This document shows, piece by piece, positions 37,361 through 47,426 of a stretch of 64,000 nt of DNA. A program made the position numbers and the translations under genes. Origin of the DNA: Lepus europaeus (Eukaryota; Chordata; Mammalia; Lagomorpha; Leporidae); the NCBI RefSeq assembly GCF_033115175.1, contig NC_084827.1:19834001-19898000 (forward strand). Direction: 5' to 3'. Positions within the stretch are counted from its first letter, which is position 1; each line of letters begins with the position of its first letter. The notes beneath the pieces are model-generated. The model searched no databases. It saw only the letters and a list, made by a program, of their open reading frames with translations, and was not told the DNA's origin.

Positions 37361-38979
37361 ACTCAGTAACCATGGACGCCAGGTGCTGTCCAGAAGGAAG
37401 CAGGTGGTGAGGGCAGCACCCTGCAGGGGGATAAGGCCTAATAAGGCAGCTCTCACGCCCCCTGTGGGTGTGCTTAGGGCTTTACAGAAGACTTTTTAAA
37501 ACCATTGCACAATCTGGTGTCCCTCTTCCCACTGTGAGATGAAGACACTGGCCTACATTCAGCCTCAACGTCACGTTCATCTGAACGCTGAAACTTGCCT
37601 ACATTCAGCCTCTGTGCCTTTATCTGAATGCAAAGCCTGCTTGCCATGCAGAACCCACTGCCAACGCAGACTTTCTGGAAAACCAGGGACAGAGAGAGAC
37701 CTGCCCTATCCCTGCGCACCCAGCCTGTCCCGCTCATCCTGCCCAGGGCACAGGTGGAAAAGACCCTCCAAGGCTGGCCTGGCCTGGCTGGGGGTCCAAC
37801 AGGTTGGGAAGTTCCCAGAGGAGAGGGAGGGGCAACATCCCACCTCAGGAGCTGAGGTCTTGTTGGAGGCCCCAGTGGGCTGAGCCAGGCTGGCTCTTTT
37901 GTGTTTCCACTGTGCCTGGGCTGGGCTGGCTCCCAGCAGGCTGCTCCTAGGAGCCAAGAGCTCCCTGCGTGTCCAGCACCCTCCCCCCACTCCATCATCC
38001 TGCTGACAATGCGGACAACCCCCAGGGGACTTCCGTGGGGGCAGGCCTTATAGAAGCATTTCACCTGATTAATCTCTTTTAATCCTCAGCACAACTGTTG
38101 TTGGTGCTGTCACTTAGCAAATGGCTGTCGAATGAATGAATGAATGAAAATGAATGAATGAATGAATGAGAGAAAGAACAAAGAAACTCTCAGGTGTGTG
38201 CATAAACCCACCACGTGACAGACATCCAGGGTGATCCTCACCGCTTGGCTTGTGGTAGAAGCCGGAGACAGGAGGGGGCCGTCTCTCCAGCCCTCGGAGC
38301 TGGCTTCCTAGTGACCTGAACTCACAGAAGGGCTGCACCAGCCCTCGTGCGTCCCCAGAGGGGAAAGTTCTAGGCGCGTCTAGAGAAGACAGCTGGCTCC
38401 GCTCACTCCTCCTGGCCAGCGAGAAAGGCAGCCGCGAGAGACTTTTTTGGGTAGCCTTAAACTGGCTTCTAAATAAAAGCCCACTCTGTCTGTCGCTCTA
38501 TTACCTCAGCGCACATTCCCGGCATTGTTGCTCCGGCTGGGTGCGCCGGGGGCCAGGGAGTGACGCTGCGGCTGCTGCTGGGCCTCCTGCAGGGACATCT
38601 TCCGAGCTGAAAATGCCTCAAAGCTGAGACTGGGCTTGGGCCCCAGCCACGGCTCCTCCCGGGAGGCTGCCGCTGGAATGTGGGGCAGCACCAGGCCTCT
38701 TTGTGTGGCCGTGTGCAGCAGCATCCTGTCCCTTAGATGTCAGGAATCCCTTCTCTGCTGCTGTGACAACCCTAACCCCACACACCGGGGCCGGGCCGAG
38801 GGAGCAGGCTGCCCTGCGGGAATCCGGTGACACCTGCCTTCGGTTGGCTTCCAGGCGAAAATGACTGTGGCCTTGTCCCAAGACCCTCCCTCTCTGTGTC
38901 TCATGGAAGAAGCCATACATAGACTTTTCTAGATGGAATCTAGATGTTTCCTTACTCTCTTCCAGGCAAGAGGGTAGTT
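37361..38979. other. Intergenic with a tetranucleotide repeat
   Basis: About 1.6 kb with no gene recognised. A TGAA repeat lies at 38130-38169. Confidence 0.5.
38130..38169. repeat. (TGAA)n microsatellite
   Basis: About ten GAAT units with one AAAA interruption. Confidence 0.92.
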
Positions 38980-39333
38980 TTTGTTTGTTTGTTTGTTTTT
39001 TTTTAAGATTTATTTTATTTATTTGAAAGCCAGAGTTACACAGAGAGAGGAGAGGCAGAGAGAGAGAGGTCTTCCATCCATCCGATGGTTCACTTCCCAG
39101 ATGGCTGCAATGGCCGGAGCTGCACTGATCCAAAGCCAGGAGCCAGGAGCTTCTTCTGGGTCTCCCACACGGGTGCAGGGGCCCAAGGACTTGGGCCATC
39201 TTCTACTGCTTTCCCAGGCCATAGCAGAGAGCTGGATCAGAAGAGGAGGAGCTGGGACTAGAACCAACGCCCATGTGGGATGCCAGCGCTTCAGGCCAGG
39301 GCATTAACTGGCTGTGCCATAGCGCCGGCCCTG
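38980..39333 (-). repeat. C-SINE, full length
   Basis: Minus-strand copy with a TTTG-rich tail and GCCATAGCGCCGGCCC head. Flanked by GAGGGTAG at 38970-38977 and again from about 39334. Confidence 0.9.
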
Positions 39334-39426
39334 GGAGGGTAGCTTTGAGGCAGGCAGATCCATGGATGATTTCTTTGTCTTGTCCCTGGATTGGAGAGCC
39401 TTGGAGGTCAGAAAGTCACAGATAAT

Positions 39427-39754
39427 GGGGCCAGCGCTGTAGTGTAGTGGGTTAAGCCTCCGCCTGCGGCGCCAGCAACCCAAAAGGGGTCCGGTTCTAG
39501 TCCCGGCTGCTCCACTTTCGATCTAGCTCTCTGCTATGACCTGGGAAAGCAGTAGAAGATGGCCCAAGTCCTGGGGCCCTGCCCTCACGTGGGAGACCTG
39601 GAAGAAGCTCCTGGCTCCTGGCTACGGATTGGCTCTGCTCCAGCCTTTGTGGCCATTTGGGGAATGAACCAGCGGATTGAAGACCTCTCTCTCTGTCTCT
39701 CCCTCTCTCTCTCTCTGTAACTCTGCCTCTCAAGTAAATAAATAAATCTTTAAA
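39427..39754 (+). repeat. C-SINE, full length
   Basis: Head GGGGCCAGCGCTGTAGTGTAG, CT-rich stretch, tail GTAAATAAATAAATCTTT. Confidence 0.92.
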
Positions 39755-40401
39755 TATATATGTATTTGATATATAGATCAAAAAGCTATCACAGGCTGCC
39801 TCTGTAAAGAGTAACTGAGTTGCTGCAAGCCAGATGGGAAAAACTTTCATTTTTTTTTTTTTTAACTTTCCACTCAGAACAGAAATTATATCAGAAATAA
39901 GGGCTAAGCGGCAATAGCACCATTTGGGATAGGGGGAATGCGGTCCGAACCTGCAGCAGAGCGCTTGGCGCAGCCCTGCCTTGGGACCTGGTCCAGGTGG
40001 TTCCAATTGCCATGGTAACGGGTTGCTCAGAGGCCCAGGCCCCGGAAGCTGCCTGCTATGTCTGCTCAGTTCCTCACGCCCCACCAGAGCCACCTCTGTG
40101 AAGTCCCCAGGGAGGGAGCCGTGGCCCTCCAGGGGGGACCCTTTGCCCTCCAGGGGGGACCCTTTGCACCCTAAATGAGCAGCTGGGGAATCCGAGGGAG
40201 GGTTAGGGTTAGGGAGGGCGCTCGCAGCAAGTCCACAGGGGATCGGATTTCAGTTCCATTCCCGCCTCTCATTGGCCACTGCTGTTTCTTTTGTTCCCAC
40301 GTTGGATTCATGGCCTCTTCAACAAGTTCATGGAAAATTCATTTTGAAAAATGACTGTGCATGCATTTCTAAAAGTTTTCGTGACAAAATAAACTTATAT
40401 T
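39755..40401. other. Intergenic with a short telomere-like motif
   Basis: About 650 bp, no gene seen. GGGTTAGGGTTAGGG at about 40200-40215 is two to three telomere-type units, too short to call an interstitial telomere. An imperfect 20-bp repeat around 40115-40160 is also present. Confidence 0.5.
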
Positions 40402-40742
40402 ATTTTTTAAAAATATTTATTTATTTATTGAAAGGCAGAATGATAGAAAGAGAGGGAGAGAGAGATCTTCCATCTGCTGGTTCACTCCCCAAATGGCTGC
40501 AAAAACCAGGATTGGGCCAGGCCAAAGTCAGGAGCCAGGGACTCCATCCGGGTCTCCCACGTGGGGAGCAGGGGCCTAAGCACTTGGGCCATCTTCCGCT
40601 GCCTCCTCAGGCACATTAGCTGGGAGCTTCATTGGAAGTGGAGCAGCCGGGACTCGAACCACAGCTCTGACTTGCTGCCAGCTCTGATATGAGATGCCCA
40701 TGTCACAGGCAGCGGCTTAACTCTGCTCCACAATGCTGGCCC
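40402..40742 (-). repeat. C-SINE, older
   Basis: Minus-strand copy from the AAAATATTTATTTATTTATTG tail to the CACAATGCTGGCCC head. Confidence 0.88.
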
Positions 40743-42140
40743 TGCAAGCAGTTTTCTTCTGCATGCCTACACTTAGAGGAATAAGAGCATTTCTATCCTT
40801 GGTCTTGGGTTCAGCTGATGACCCCTGAGAGAGAGCCAGGCTTAGAGCTCTGGCCTCTCCTCCGGCCTGGAGGGGAGGGTGGCTGACGCAGGAAGGGGCT
40901 GTGGGGCCTGGGTCTCCTTGCTTTCTCATAAAGCCCCTCTTGAGAAATACTGGTGCTGAGGATGAGCCCGGCAAGGGACTAGAGAGGAAAGGTGGGCGGA
41001 CAGCCAGGAGGAGGCGGTAGCCAAGCCTCAGTGCTGTGCGAGGGAACAGAGCGGTACCCGCCACCCTCCGTGGTCCCCATGTACTGCAGACCCTCCCTGC
41101 TTCCCTTCTGGCGAGCTCTGGGTGTGCTGTGTGTTCAGGAGGTGTGGCCAGCACACCGGTGAGACTGCGCGGGGTCTGGCCAAGCTGGAGTGACAGGGCG
41201 GGCGCACTCCGCAGGATGAAATTCAGCGTGGCCAGACCCCGTGCAAGGCCCCAGGCCACAGGAGCACCTGCACGACCCCTTCCTTGTGTGAAAACAGTTT
41301 CTTTTATGGACCGCAAGCTCCCTGGGAAGCCCCCAACGCGCATGGCTGCCAGAAAACCCAGTGCAGGCTCAGACGGGGGGCCAGGCCAGACCCCTCTGCA
41401 GGAGAGGCGCTGCCTGGCGCAGGGGCTTCCAGGCTCACCCTCAGCCTAGAGTCCTGGGGAGAGAACAATCCTGGGAGAGCGGCCGCTGATGTGGAAGGGG
41501 GTGAGGTCGACGGAGGTCCAGGGGAGGACGGGAGGAGACTTAGTCTCGCTACACAGATTTTTCTCTGTTGGATTTGTCCAGAGCTGGGTATGGTGGCCTC
41601 AGGAGGGTGGGAGAGCTTTGATGCAAGTATACCTTTGGCGTATAATGTGTGCTGACTTCTGGGCTGACAGCTCCATAGCAGATCTCCCATACAATCCAAC
41701 ACACTTCAGATACAAGGCTCTGGGGAGCTCCATTTTGCGCACAAAGGAAGAAGCTGAGAGAGACCAGGTCCCAAGGCCCTGTGGCCAGTGAGCGATGGAA
41801 GACAAGTCTGCTGTGGGAGCCGCCCTTGTTACACCCTAGTCTGGCTCCTTTGTCCTGAGAGACTGAGCATGGCGGCTGGAGAATGGCTGTCGGAGACTCA
41901 GCCGCATATCCAGGCTGGAAAACTGCCCGTGACTCCCTAGGAAGAATGAGGGCATAGCCTGGCCTGCAGGAGCTTCGAGCCCAGCCCAGTGTGGCTCTCT
42001 TGCTGAACCCTGCGTCCAGCTCCTCCTTCTGCGGCTGCCTCGCCTTTGGACCTATGCAGACCCGAGCACTGGGGGACATTGTCACCCTATACTCTGGGCC
42101 CCGCTGGAAGCTTGAGAGTCCCCTGATGCCTATCAATCCA
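40743..42140. other. Intergenic, nothing recognised
   Basis: About 1.4 kb, moderately GC-rich, with no repeat I can name. Open frames overlap on both strands and lack splice-bounded coding character. Confidence 0.5.
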
Positions 42141-42440
42141 TTTTTTCTTTTTAAAAAAGATTTATTTTATTTGAAAGACAAAGAGACACAAAGAGAGAGA
42201 GGGAGAGACAGAGAGAGAAAGAGATCTTCCATCCACTGGTTCATTCTCCCAAATGGTTCCAACAGCTAGTTAGGCCAGGCCAAAGCCAGGAGCCAGGAGC
42301 GCAGCCGGGTCTCCCACACGGCCGGGCAGGAGCTCAAGCCCATCGTGTGCTTTCCCAGGCACATTACCAGGGAGCTGGATTGGAAGCAGAGCAGCTGGAA
42401 CGTGAACTGGTGCTCCCCTGGGGGATGCCTGTGCCACAAT
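42141..42440 (-). repeat. C-SINE, older, diverged
   Basis: Minus-strand copy, tail TTAAAAAAGATTTATTTTATT, middle block with changes, degraded head near 42435. Confidence 0.85.
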
Positions 42441-42851
42441 CCTGGTCCCAGTGCATCCCCCTCTGAATGACAGAAACTTGGTGTGGACACTGACTTTTTG
42501 AGGGTGGTGGACTGAGAACTGGGGGACCTGGGTTCCACTCCGTGTGCCAGGTGGCAGTAAACCCTCCCTAGGCCGTGGCACATTTCTGAGTTTCCTTTCA
42601 AAGCCCCACATTCTGCTCAGTTTGGGAAAGTGCTTGCCTCTCTTGTAGCATCTAGGAGTCTTTAAAACGGTGATGGTGGGAGAGTTCTTGCCACGGGGGG
42701 GACTGGGGAGCCTGTAACTGATGGCTCCATTCCTGTTGGGGAGGGGCTTCAGGCAGGAGAGGGCTCTGCGTTCAGGTTCGCTTCCGTTTCATGGATTTTC
42801 TGTTCTTAAGTTTCATTGCTTTCTGCTCTTTAGTATTCCATTTGCTTTTGC

Positions 42852-42994
42852 TTTTTTTTTTTTTTTTTTTGACAGGCAGAGTTAGACAGTGAGAGAGAGA
42901 GAGAGAGACAGAGAAAAAGGCTCCAACCAGGACTAGAACCCAAGGTGCCGGCACCATAGGCAGAGGATTAGCCTAGTGAGCCGCGGTGTTGGCC
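42852..42994 (-). repeat. C-SINE, young type, with large internal deletion
   Basis: Poly-T and GACAGGCAGAGTTAGACAG tail join directly to AACCAGGACTAGAACCC and the head. The middle block is absent. Confidence 0.88.
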
Positions 42995-43047
42995 ATGGCT
43001 TTGGGTTTAAGCTACTCTTCTTCAACTTCTTGATCACTACAATTTTT

Positions 43048-43325
43048 AGAATAGTTTACTTGAAAGGCAGAGTGATGAAAATAAAAAAAATTAAAAAAAA
43101 AAAAGGCAGAGTGACAGAGAGAGAGAGAGAGAAAGAGAGAGACTTTCATCTGCTGGTTCACTTCCCAAATGCCTGCAACAGCTGGGACCATCACCAGCTG
43201 CTTTCTTAGGCACATTAGCAGGGAGCTGGATCAGACTTGGAGCAGCCAGGACTGGAAGAAGACACTGATGTGGAATGTGGGTATCTCAGGTGCTGGCTTA
43301 ACCTGCTGTGCCACAATGCTTGCCC
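43048..43325 (-). repeat. C-SINE, older, with internal loss and A-rich insertion
   Basis: TTTACTTGAAAGGCAGAGTGA is followed by an A-rich stretch and a repeat of AAAGGCAGAGTGACAG. The body runs to CCACAATGCTTGCCC. Confidence 0.85.
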
Positions 43326-43354
43326 TAAAAGTTTATATTTTAAACACTCATCTT

Positions 43355-43686
43355 CTGGCCGGCCCCGCAGCTCACTAGGCGAATCCTCCACCTGTGGCTC
43401 CGGCACTCCGGGGTTCTAGTCCCGGTTGGGGCACCGGTTCTGTCCCGGTTGCCCCTCTTCCAGGCCAGCTCTCGGCTATGGCCCGGGAAGGCAGTGGAGG
43501 ATGGCCCAAGTCCTTGGGCCCTGCACCCGCATGGGAGACCAGGAGGAAGCACCTGGCTCCTGGCTTCGGATCAGCACAAGCGCTGGCTGTAGCGGCCATT
43601 TGAGGGGTGAACCAACGGAAGGAAGACCTTTCTCTCTGTCTCTCTCTCACTGTCTAAACTCTGCCTGTCAAAAATAAAATTAAAAA
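43355..43686 (+). repeat. C-SINE, young subfamily
   Basis: Head GGCCGGCCCCGCAGCTCACTAGG, box B GGTTCTAGTCC, end CTGTCAAAAATAAAATTAAAAAA. Confidence 0.92.
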
Positions 43687-44049
43687 AAGCTGATCTAATA
43701 TAAGTGCTTAAAACTATGACTTTCTCTCTAAGCACTGCTCTAGCTGCATCCCTCAAGTTTGAGTCATTGTTTTTATTGTCATTCAGCTCAAAATTATTTC
43801 AAATTTCCCTTCGATTTCTTGTTTGATGCATGATGTGCTTAGATAGCTATTGTTTCTTTCTAAGTGTTGGGGGATTTTCCAGGCATCCCTTTGTTGCCGT
43901 TCTGTCTGCAGATCCAGGGATGCTCCTCTTGCTGTCCACTCTACTGGAAAACCATTGAGAGGGCCTCAGGAAGTTTATGGAATTGAATTACAAGCTCTGT
44001 TTATTGTGGGTCAAATTCCAAATCTATGCATAAGGTTTTAAGAAGCTTT

Positions 44050-44377
44050 TGTGGGCTAAGCTGTGGCTTAGCGGGTGAAGCCGCTGCCTGCAGTGCCGGC
44101 ATCCCACATGGGCGCCAGTTCTAGTCCCAGCTGCTCCACTTCCGATCCAGCTCTCTGCTCTGGCCTGGGAAAGCAGTAGAAGATGGTCCAAGTCCTTGGG
44201 CCCCTGCACATGCGTGGGAGAACCGGAAGAAGCTCCTGATTTCTGGCTTTGGATCAGCTCAGTTCTGACTGTTGCGGCCATCTGGGGAGTGAACCATCAG
44301 ATGGAAGACCTCTTTCTCTCTCTCTCTGCCTCTCTGTAACTCTGCCTTTCAAATAAATAAATAAATATTAAAAAAAG
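44050..44377 (+). repeat. C-SINE, full length
   Basis: Head GTGGGCTAAGCTGTGGCTTAG, tail AAATAAATAAATAAATATT. Flanking AAGCTTTTGT / AAGTTTTTGT look like a decayed duplication. Confidence 0.9.
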
Positions 44378-44504
44378 TTTTTGTTTCATACATCATTTAT
44401 TTAGTTGTAGGCTTGCATCAGGTTTGTTACTCAAGTCTGTAGGCTAAAAACATAACGCTTGGTTCCTGTGTGCTAGTGTGAGCTGTCTTCAACACTTTAT
44501 TACA

Positions 44505-44785
44505 TTTTTTATTTATTTGAGAGGCAGAGAGAGAGAGAGTGAGAAAGAGAAAACAAGAGCACTCCCATTTGCTTATTCACTTCTCAAGTGCCCCCATGGC
44601 CAGGACTAGGCCAGGCCAAACCCGGGAGCTGGGAACTCCATCCAGGTCTCCCATATAGGTGGCAGGAATCCAGTCGCTTGAGCCATCACTGCTGCCTCCC
44701 AGGGTCTGCATTTCTAGGAAGCTGGAATCAGGAGCCAGAGGCAGGAATCAAACCCGAGCACTCTGATATGGGATGTGGTGTGTGA
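44505..44785 (-). repeat. C-SINE, old
   Basis: Minus-strand copy with short CT/AG stretch and weak head (CTGATATGGGATGTGGTG). Confidence 0.82.
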
Positions 44786-44809
44786 TATAGCTAGTCTTTT
44801 TTCCTTTTC

Positions 44810-45142
44810 TTTTCTTTTAAGATTTATTTATTTGAAAGGAAGAGTTACAGAGAAGCAGAGGCAGAGAGAGACAGAGAGAGAGAGAGGTCTTCCATCCACT
44901 GGTTCATTCCCCAGATGGCCACAATGGCAGGAGCTCTGCCAATCCAAAGCCAGGAGCCAGGAGCTTCTTCCAGATCTCTCACATTGGTGCAGGGGCCCAA
45001 GGACTTGGGCCATCTTCTACTGCTTTCCCAGGCCATGGCAGAGAGCTGGATCGGAAGAGGAGCAGCCGGGACTCGAACCGGCGTCCATATGGGATGCCGG
45101 CACTGCAGGCAGAGGCTTTACCTGCTATGCCACAGCCCCAAC
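44810..45142 (-). repeat. C-SINE, full length
   Basis: Minus-strand copy, tail TTTTAAGATTTATTTATTTG, head GCCACAGCCCCAAC, box B in reverse around 45070. Confidence 0.92.
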
Positions 45143-45349
45143 AACTGGTCTTAATATCCACGCTCATGCATGGTTTTCATAATGCATACTTCCCATAAGC
45201 TTTCTGAAGTACCCTCTTACTGTACTTTTCAGGTCTGGACTTCCCGTTTGGTCTTTGTTTTCTTCTTCCCATTCTTTTGTTGCGAGCTGTTAGCTCATGG
45301 TAGTCATTTTTTTCCCCTTGCATTCCTTGAACATATTTAAAAGGCTGTT

Positions 45350-45652
45350 TGGGGTGGGTGTTGTGGTACAGTTGGTTAAGTCCCTACTGGGATGTTGGCA
45401 CCCCATCTCAGAGTGCTGGTTCAAGTCCTGCTTCCTCCACTTCCACTCTAGCTTCCTCTGTATGCTTCCTGGGATGCAGCTGATGACAGCCCAAGTGCTT
45501 GGGTCCTTGTCACCCAAGTGGGAGACATGGATGGAGTTCTTGGGTCCCTGGCTTTGGCCTGGCCCAGCCTTGGCTGCTGTAGGCATTAGGAGTGAACCAG
45601 TGTATGAAAGAGATCTCTCTCTTAGGTAGATGAAAATAAATAAACACTTAAA
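45350..45652 (+). repeat. C-SINE, older
   Basis: Head GGGGTGGGTGTTGTGGTACAG, box B GGTTCAAGTCC, tail AAAATAAATAAACAC. Confidence 0.87.
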
Positions 45653-45654
45653 AA

Positions 45655-45915
45655 TGATTTAAGATGAAATAAAATAGTGTTTAAAGTCTTTCTGCTGATG
45701 ACAACTGGGTCATCTTAGGGTCTGGTTCTATTGGTTGCTTTTTCTGTTGGCTATAGGTCACATTTCCCAAGACCTCTGTTCATTTTCCTTTCTTACTTTT
45801 TATTGTATGTTAGACCATACAGGCAACACACTTTAGAGATTGGATAATCCTGTCTTCCACTGGGAGTTCTTAGTTTCTCTTTAATAGAGATAAATTACTA
45901 GTTGATCACATTGAA
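45655..45915. repeat. Possible old L1 fragment
   Basis: GGGTCATCTTAGGGTCTGG and GGCTATAGGTCACATTTCCC resemble phrases of old L1 elements. Low confidence, memory-based. Confidence 0.35.
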
Positions 45916-45920
45916 CTTGG

Positions 45921-46500
45921 GGCTTTTTTTTTTTTAAAGACTTATTTATTGAGGCTGGTGTTGTGGTGCAGTGGCTTAAAGCACCGGTTCGATACCCGGC
46001 TGCTCCACTTCCAATCAAGCTCTCTGCTATGGCCTGGGAAAGCAGTAGAAGATGGCCCAAGTCCACGGGCCCCTGCACCCACATGGGAGACCCAGAGGAA
46101 GCTCCTGGCTCCTGGCTCCTGGCTTTGGATCGGTGCAGCTCCAGCCATCTGGGGAATGAACCAGTGGATGGAAGACTTCTCTCTCTCTCTGCCTCTCCTC
46201 TCTCTGTATAACTCTGACTTTCAAATAAACAAATAAATCTTTAAAAAAAAGACTTATTTATTTATTTGAAAGGCAGAGTTATGTAAAGGAGAGACAGAAA
46301 GATTTTCCATCTGCTGGTTCACTCCTCAAATGGCTGCAACGGCCAGAACTGGGCCAGGTCGAAGCCAGAAGCTTCTTCTGCATCTCCCATGTGGCTGCAG
46401 GGGGCCAAGAACTTGGTCCATCTGCCATTGCTTTCTCAGACCATTAGCAGAGAGCCAGATCAGAAGTGGAGCAGCCAGGACTCGAACCAGCGCAGAGAGC
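45921..46500 (-). repeat. C-SINE, split by a nested plus-strand SINE
   Basis: Tail part 45924-45950 (poly-T then AAAGACTTATTTATT) and body from about 46263 to 46500. Its head end near 46490 is degraded. Confidence 0.87.
45951..46247 (+). repeat. C-SINE nested in another C-SINE
   Basis: Head GAGGCTGGTGTTGTGGTGCAG, lacking part of the early block (GCACCGGTTCGATACCC follows the head at once), tail AAATAAACAAATAAATC. Flanked by AAAGACTTATTTATT at 45936-45950 and 46248-46262. Confidence 0.9.
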
Positions 46501-46933
46501 GGAGTTGGCGCCACTGCGTAGGCGCGAGCATGGTGTGAAGGCCTGGCTGGAGGTAGGCTCAGCACAGACAGATGGGTGCCACATGGCTGGGGATGCTCAA
46601 GCTGCCTCTCCAGGGTGGTCCCCACTGCCTGCCCTTCCTCCCAGCCTCTCTGCAGAGGGGGCCTGGGGTGGGCGCCTTCCTCAGAGGGGCAGATCAGGTG
46701 TGACCCTTCGCGATGTAGTTGTGCCAGCTGCCAGAGGCAGAGGGGTGTCCTCCACAGTGTCATTGAAAGGACAAAAGCAAAACAAGGTGGCAGCACCATG
46801 GCTGAATATGGGTCAGCATTCCCCAGGCCTTGGATATCTGCAGATCTGGATTCTTTGACCCCAATCTGTTATCCTCTGAAGAACAATCGGCTTTGGGAGC
46901 ACAAAAGGAGGTTTAGGTGGGGCTCAGGGTTCT
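46501..46933. other. OPN1SW upstream region
   Basis: About 430 bp between the last SINE and the first CRX-type motif, with no repeat. As the proximal upstream part of a cone-opsin gene it probably contains regulatory sequence, but I can name no further motif with confidence. Confidence 0.45.
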
Positions 46934-46941
46934 CTAATCCC
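46934..46941 (+). promoter_or_regulatory. CRX-type homeodomain motif
   Basis: CTAATCCC, the consensus bound by the photoreceptor homeodomain factors CRX/OTX2, about 147 bp upstream of the OPN1SW start codon. Known cone-opsin promoters carry such sites. Confidence 0.6.
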
Positions 46942-47033
46942 AAGCTCTGGCCATGGGAAGCTTAGGATCGCTCACAGAGCCCAAGTGTCTTTGGAGGAGG
47001 GGCTGTGTTGGGGGGGCAAGCACGGTGGAGGGA

Positions 47034-47045
47034 TAATCTATAAGA
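47034..47045 (+). promoter_or_regulatory. OPN1SW: OPN1SW core promoter: TAATC motif overlapping TATA-like box
   Basis: TAATC (47034-47038) is followed at once by TATAAGA (47039-47045). The TATA-like box lies 42 bp before the ATG, so transcription would start near 47069 and the 5' UTR would be only about 12 nt, as expected for this gene. Confidence 0.65.
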
Positions 47046-47080
47046 GGAACCCGAGGGGGTGGGGGCATCCCAGGAACACG

Positions 47081-47426
47081 ATGTCAGAGGAAGAGGAGTT
47101 TTATCTGTTCAAGAACCTCTCCTCGGTGGGGCCGTGGGATGGACCTCAGTACCACATCGCCCCTGTGTGGGCCTTCCACCTCCAGGCAGCCTTCATGGGT
47201 TTTGTCTTCTTTGTAGGGACACCCCTCAACGCCACGGTGCTGGTGGCCACGCTGCGCTACAAGAAGTTGCGGCAGCCGCTCAACTACATTTTGGTCAACA
47301 TATCCCTGGCAGGCTTCCTCGCCTGTATCTTCTCTGTCTTCAATGTCTTCATCGCCAGCTGTTACGGCTACTTCGTCTTTGGCCGCTTTGTCTGTGCTTT
47401 GGAGGCTTTCACGGGCTCTGCTGCAG
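47081..47426 (+). CDS. OPN1SW: OPN1SW exon 1
   Basis: ATG at 47081, donor GTATTA, phase 1 out. Encodes [20 protein letters not shown] and helices I-III up to SAA(G), including the counterion Glu and most tuning sites. Confidence 0.97.

Larger units (their letters stand above)
42770..44040. repeat. Old L1 fragments broken up by SINEs
   Basis: TTTCTCTCTAAGCACTGCT then CTAGCTGCATCCCTCAAG (43721-43760) and GGGGGATTTTCC (43868-43880) match phrases I know from old mammalian L1 sequence. The piece 42780-42850 may be the same element. SINEs at 42852, 43048 and 43355 interrupt it. Subfamily and strand not determined. Confidence 0.5.

Noticed and set aside
40200-40215. Interstitial telomere (TTAGGG)
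   Set aside because: Only two to three units. Such short matches are common by chance.
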